In this document: in pieces, positions 14,415 through 16,947 of the stretch
Layout of the letters: each line of letters opens with the position of its first letter
How positions within the stretch are numbered: the first letter of the stretch is position 1
Assembly: GCA_018821745.1 (NCBI GenBank)
Contig: JAHJLU010000034.1
Coordinates: 1 to 16,947, forward strand
Source of the DNA: Myxococcota bacterium
GTDB taxonomy: Bacteria > Myxococcota_A > Polyangia > HGW-17
DNA length: 16,947 nucleotides
Direction of reading: 5' to 3'
The notes under the pieces: generated by a model
Seen by the model: the letters and a program-made list of their open reading frames with translations, nothing else
Told to the model about the DNA's origin: nothing
The model's database searches: none
Position numbers and translations under genes: made by a program

Positions 14415-15483
14415 TATTCTTCTTGCCCTTCTTCTGGGACTTTCCGCTTGCAGCAGCAACCCTAAAGTGGTCAGACACGAGTCCGTCACCACAGAGTGCC
14501 GGTCGCTGGCTGTAAACACCGCTCCCCCGGCGACTCTTTTGCTCCTGGGGGACATTATGCTCCAGGGAGAGGCAGCGAAAAAAGCGCAAGACCAGGGGAC
14601 CCTGTATCCCTTTGCCCTGGTCTCCAAACCCTTCGCCCTGTATGATCGCCGTTTTGCCAACCTTGAGGTGAGCATCACAGCTCGCAAATCCCGCTGGGTA
14701 AAGAAAAAGTACACCTTCCGCGCCACCCCCGCCCAGGCCATGAGTCTCCTGTCACTCAAACTGGATGTCGTCTCTCTGGCCAACAACCACATGCTGGATT
14801 TTGGCCCCCGGGGGCTCACCGATACCATGACCTGGCTCACGAAGCACACCATCGCCTTCACCGGTGCGGGGGCAAACAGTAAAGCCGCACGCCGGGGGGT
14901 CACCCTGGATCTCAAGGGAACAAAAGCCATCTTCCTCGCCTACAATGAACGTCCCCCAAAATCCTTCTTTGCAACGAAACGTCGCCCCGGAACCGCCCGG
15001 CTGTATGAGCCACAGATCATCCATGACATTAAAAGGCTCAAGAAAAAAGACAACCTGGTCTTTGTCTCACTCCACTGGGGGACGGAGCACACGGATATTC
15101 CGAGACCCTACCAGGTCAAGCGGGCACACCGGCTGATCAGGGCCGGCGCCGACGCCATCATCGGCCATCACCCCCATCGACCACAGTCCCTGGAGATGTA
15201 TCGGGGAAAACCTGTCATCTATTCCCTGGGTAATTTCATCTCGGGATTCGCCAATCCCCTCTATCGGGATAATATTGCCGTGGTTCTCCACTATAAAAAG
15301 ACCACCCTGAAAAAAATGGAGGTTCTGTTTCTCCACGGCCAAATGGCCTCCCGGGGCTACCGTCCCTCCATCATCACCGACCCGGCGCAGGTCAGGGCCA
15401 ATTTTGAACACCTGAAAAAGATCTCCCGATCCTTCAGACTGAAAGCGGTCCTCTCCGGCTCAAAGATGATCATTACCCCCTGA
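14398..15483 (+). CDS. CapA-family (poly-gamma-glutamate synthesis type) metallophosphatase-like lipoprotein
   Basis: 361 residues. The N-terminal signal ends in the lipobox LSAC (Cys18), so the protein is predicted to be lipid-anchored. The rest is the PGA_cap/CapA fold related to metallophosphoesterases: GDIML (51-55), ANLE (87-90), LANNHMLDFG (127-136), LHWGTEH (225-231), GHHPH (256-260) and YSLGNF (275-280). CapA takes part in poly-gamma-glutamate capsule synthesis in Bacillus, but many homologues stand alone with unknown roles, and no capB or capC is in this window, so I do not assign capsule synthesis. It overlaps ispA by 17 bp and has no good SD, so it depends on coupling. Last gene of the operon; it ends 4 bp before a convergent gene. 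Confidence 0.88.
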   Translation: MTAPISILLALLLGLSACSSNPKVVRHESVTTECRSLAVNTAPPATLLLLGDIMLQGEAAKKAQDQGTLYPFALVSKPFALYDRRFANLEVSITARKSRWVKKKYTFRATPAQAMSLLSLKLDVVSLANNHMLDFGPRGLTDTMTWLTKHTIAFTGAGANSKAARRGVTLDLKGTKAIFLAYNERPPKSFFATKRRPGTARLYEPQIIHDIKRLKKKDNLVFVSLHWGTEHTDIPRPYQVKRAHRLIRAGADAIIGHHPHRPQSLEMYRGKPVIYSLGNFISGFANPLYRDNIAVVLHYKKTTLKKMEVLFLHGQMASRGYRPSIITDPAQVRANFEHLKKISRSFRLKAVLSGSKMIITP

Positions 15484-15487
15484 CAGG

Positions 15488-16282
15488 TTATTTTACAGTG
15501 TGGAGATATCTGACGATCTGGTCATGCTGACCCTTGGCGGCGGCGAGATAGATGGTGTCCACCGTGCGACCGTCAATATATTTCATGGGATCAAAGCGAT
15601 TGCCCTGAAGATCCCGAATTTCACCGCCTGCGGCTTCCAGCACCGCCAGCCCCGGAGCGATATCCCAGATATGGACACGGCCCAGCAGGGCACCCCAGGC
15701 AGCTCCTCGAGCGACTATGGCGATGTGGGCGATGGAAGAACCCAGTGAGCGTATTTTCCCTGGGAAATCGGATGTGAAGTCCTGGTGGAATCTGGAGTAG
15801 GTCAGCAGTACTGACTCGTTATCCACCTGATCGTCCACGCGGGCCATAATGCGCTTCCCGTTGTGAAATGCCTTCTTGCCAAAGCCCGTGTACATCTCGT
15901 TGGTTGCCGGCATATAGAAAACGCCGAAAATCAGTTTGCCTTCAAAAAAATGGGAGAGAGAAACACCCCAAATGGGAAGCTCCGAGGAAAAAGCTGCCGT
16001 GCCATCAACAGGATCCACCACCCACAAGTGTCCGTGGTGTTCTACAGCCTTCGACCCTCTCTCTTCTCCGAGGAATGCGTGATCGGGAAACATTTCGCCG
16101 ATTTTCGTCTCCAGATGATCCTGGACTTCAAGGTCAGCCTCGGTGACCAGGGACATGTCGAATTTCAACATGGGATCTGCATTCCCATAATGTTTCAGAG
16201 CGATGGCACCGCCCTCTCTCACTATCTCTTCAGCAAAATGCAGAATCTGATTCCAATCGTCGGTGGCAGGCGCCATGGGCAT
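15488..16282 (-). CDS. Inositol monophosphatase family protein
   Basis: 264 residues, typical for the family of Mg-dependent, lithium-sensitive sugar phosphatases. Seen: LVTEAD (45-50), GEE with Glu73/Glu74 (72-74), DPVDGT (90-95) with metal-binding Asp90 and Asp93, and IWD with Asp207 in IWDIAPGLAVLEAAGG. Cytoplasmic. The substrate could be inositol phosphate, histidinol phosphate (HisN type) or adenosine bisphosphate (CysQ type); the motifs do not decide it. An excellent GAGGAGGG lies about 6 nt before the ATG at 16282, preferred over the in-frame ATG two codons on. It lies 53 bp downstream of the Pro/Ala-rich gene on the same strand, so probably co-transcribed, and it converges on the CapA-like gene with only 4 bp between stops. 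Confidence 0.93.
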   Translation of the reverse strand: MPMAPATDDWNQILHFAEEIVREGGAIALKHYGNADPMLKFDMSLVTEADLEVQDHLETKIGEMFPDHAFLGEERGSKAVEHHGHLWVVDPVDGTAAFSSELPIWGVSLSHFFEGKLIFGVFYMPATNEMYTGFGKKAFHNGKRIMARVDDQVDNESVLLTYSRFHQDFTSDFPGKIRSLGSSIAHIAIVARGAAWGALLGRVHIWDIAPGLAVLEAAGGEIRDLQGNRFDPMKYIDGRTVDTIYLAAAKGQHDQIVRYLHTVK

Positions 16283-16335
16283 AATAACCCTCCTCTTTTT
16301 TTACTTATTTTGTGGTTGAGTGAATTTAACCAAGA

Positions 16336-16947
16336 TTACTGTCTATTCTCTTTTTTCATGATCTCTTTGATGATCACTTCAGCTAACTGGGGAACGACTT
16401 CCCAGGCTATCTGCTCTATGATCTCCCGACTGAGATGGGCGATAGCTTCGTACTGGGCACCCTTGTCGGCGACCGCCTGAACTGTCTGAGCGACCGCCTT
16501 CTCAATGGGCGATGACTCTTCGGCCATAGTCTTCACCGGCTCTTCGGCCAACTCTTCTTTTGCTTTTTCAGGAATTTTTTCCTCGGGCTGGGGCTCAACT
16601 TCCTTCACACCAACGGGAGCGTAGGAAGAGAGGAAGACCGTCTGACCTCCGGAGATTTTTTTGTCCTTTACCGCGTCAAGCTCCGAGGTAGGACTTTTCT
16701 TTTTCAGCGTGGTGGAAGAAATCACCGGCTGTTCGCCACTGGCAACAGCACCGGGCGCAGATGCAGGCATTACGGGCTTGGCAACAGCGGGAGCCGCGGG
16801 GGGCATTGCGGGCCTGGCCACGGGAGGAGCGGTGGGTGGAGCCATGACAGGCGCTGAAGGGACCGCAGGACGCATAGGGGCTGCAGGGGCCGCGGGACGC
16901 GCAGGGGCTGCGGGGACCGCGGGGCGCGCAGGGGCTGCGGGGACCGC
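16336..16947 (-). CDS. Pro/Ala-repeat protein with conserved C-terminal helix (N-terminus outside window)
   Basis: The last 203 residues are visible; the frame is open to the right edge, so the true start is beyond it and the internal ATG at 16875 is not the start. The visible part begins with a degenerate nine-residue Pro/Ala/Arg repeat (AVPAAPARP twice, then drifting copies), a long Pro/Ala/Val linker, a charged Glu/Lys stretch, and a C-terminal amphipathic helix SREIIEQIAWEVVPQLAEVI. As I recall, a helix of this kind ends many deltaproteobacterial regulators that start with a response-regulator receiver or an MJ0042-type zinc ribbon, so the missing N-terminus may be one of these; this is inference. 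No membrane segment is visible. It lies upstream of the inositol-phosphatase gene and probably shares its transcript. Confidence 0.8.
   Translation of the reverse strand, partial: AVPAAPARPAVPAAPARPAAPAAPMRPAVPSAPVMAPPTAPPVARPAMPPAAPAVAKPVMPASAPGAVASGEQPVISSTTLKKKSPTSELDAVKDKKISGGQTVFLSSYAPVGVKEVEPQPEEKIPEKAKEELAEEPVKTMAEESSPIEKAVAQTVQAVADKGAQYEAIAHLSREIIEQIAWEVVPQLAEVIIKEIMKKENRQ
16867..16947 (-). repeat. In-frame 27-bp tandem repeat encoding AVPAAPARP
   Basis: Three contiguous 27-bp units read on the minus strand: 16921-16947 and 16894-16920 differ at a single base, while 16867-16893 is diverged but still encodes A-A-P-A-A-P-M-R-P. The array continues beyond the right edge. Near identity at DNA level indicates recent duplication, so copy number may vary between strains. 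Confidence 0.85.

Noticed and set aside
14398..15483. Capsule (poly-gamma-glutamate) synthesis locus
   Set aside because: Only a CapA-like protein is present; no CapB or CapC homologue lies next to it.

Overview
The window is ordinary-density bacterial chromosome of moderately high GC, with 14 protein genes (two cut by the window edges) and no RNA genes, insertion sequences, CRISPR arrays or integrase-type genes that I can see. The gene content points to an uncultured deltaproteobacterium-like lineage (Myxococcota, Bradymonadales or Desulfobacterota in the broad sense). The clues are transmembrane Ser/Thr kinases with an N-terminal zinc-ribbon-like CxxC motif, a lipoprotein with a MopE-like DNDGDG motif, a Pro/Ala-rich protein with the C-terminal helix that I associate with deltaproteobacterial regulators, and abundant FHA signalling. 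This placement is inference; no marker gene settles it.

Left arm, minus strand (1-2287): a membrane-anchored protein with a predicted periplasmic beta-rich domain overlaps by 4 bp the start of a transmembrane eukaryotic-type Ser/Thr kinase, which runs off the left edge. Divergently from these, htpG (2589-4475) encodes an Hsp90 of the subfamily typical of clostridia and related groups rather than the E. coli type. It converges with a secreted protein of unknown function (4557-5441, minus).

Centre, plus strand (5728-10171): the most interesting part. Four genes lie end to end with gaps of 1 bp or an ATGA overlap: (1) an HtrA-like periplasmic serine protease carrying a transmembrane helix and a cytoplasmic FHA domain where a PDZ domain would normally be; (2) a soluble zinc-ribbon plus FHA protein; (3) a PP2C-type phosphatase with a C-terminal membrane anchor; (4) an atypical non-RD Ser/Thr kinase with a two-helix membrane hairpin and its own C-terminal FHA domain. 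A candidate promoter lies about 100 bp upstream of the protease. Together they read as a self-contained membrane phosphosignalling unit: kinase as writer, phosphatase as eraser, FHA domains as readers, and a periplasmic protease as possible output or sensor.

Right arm, plus strand (10505-15483): after a 333-bp non-coding stretch with several small palindromes come a lipoprotein with a calcium-binding-type motif, queA, tgt, a farnesyl-diphosphate-type prenyl synthase, and a CapA-like lipoprotein. All are closely spaced or overlapping, so they look like one operon joining queuosine tRNA modification, isoprenoid synthesis and two surface lipoproteins. The operon converges, with only 4 bp between genes, on an inositol-monophosphatase-family gene (15488-16282, minus). 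That gene lies downstream of a Pro/Ala-repeat protein that enters from the right edge (16336-16947, minus).
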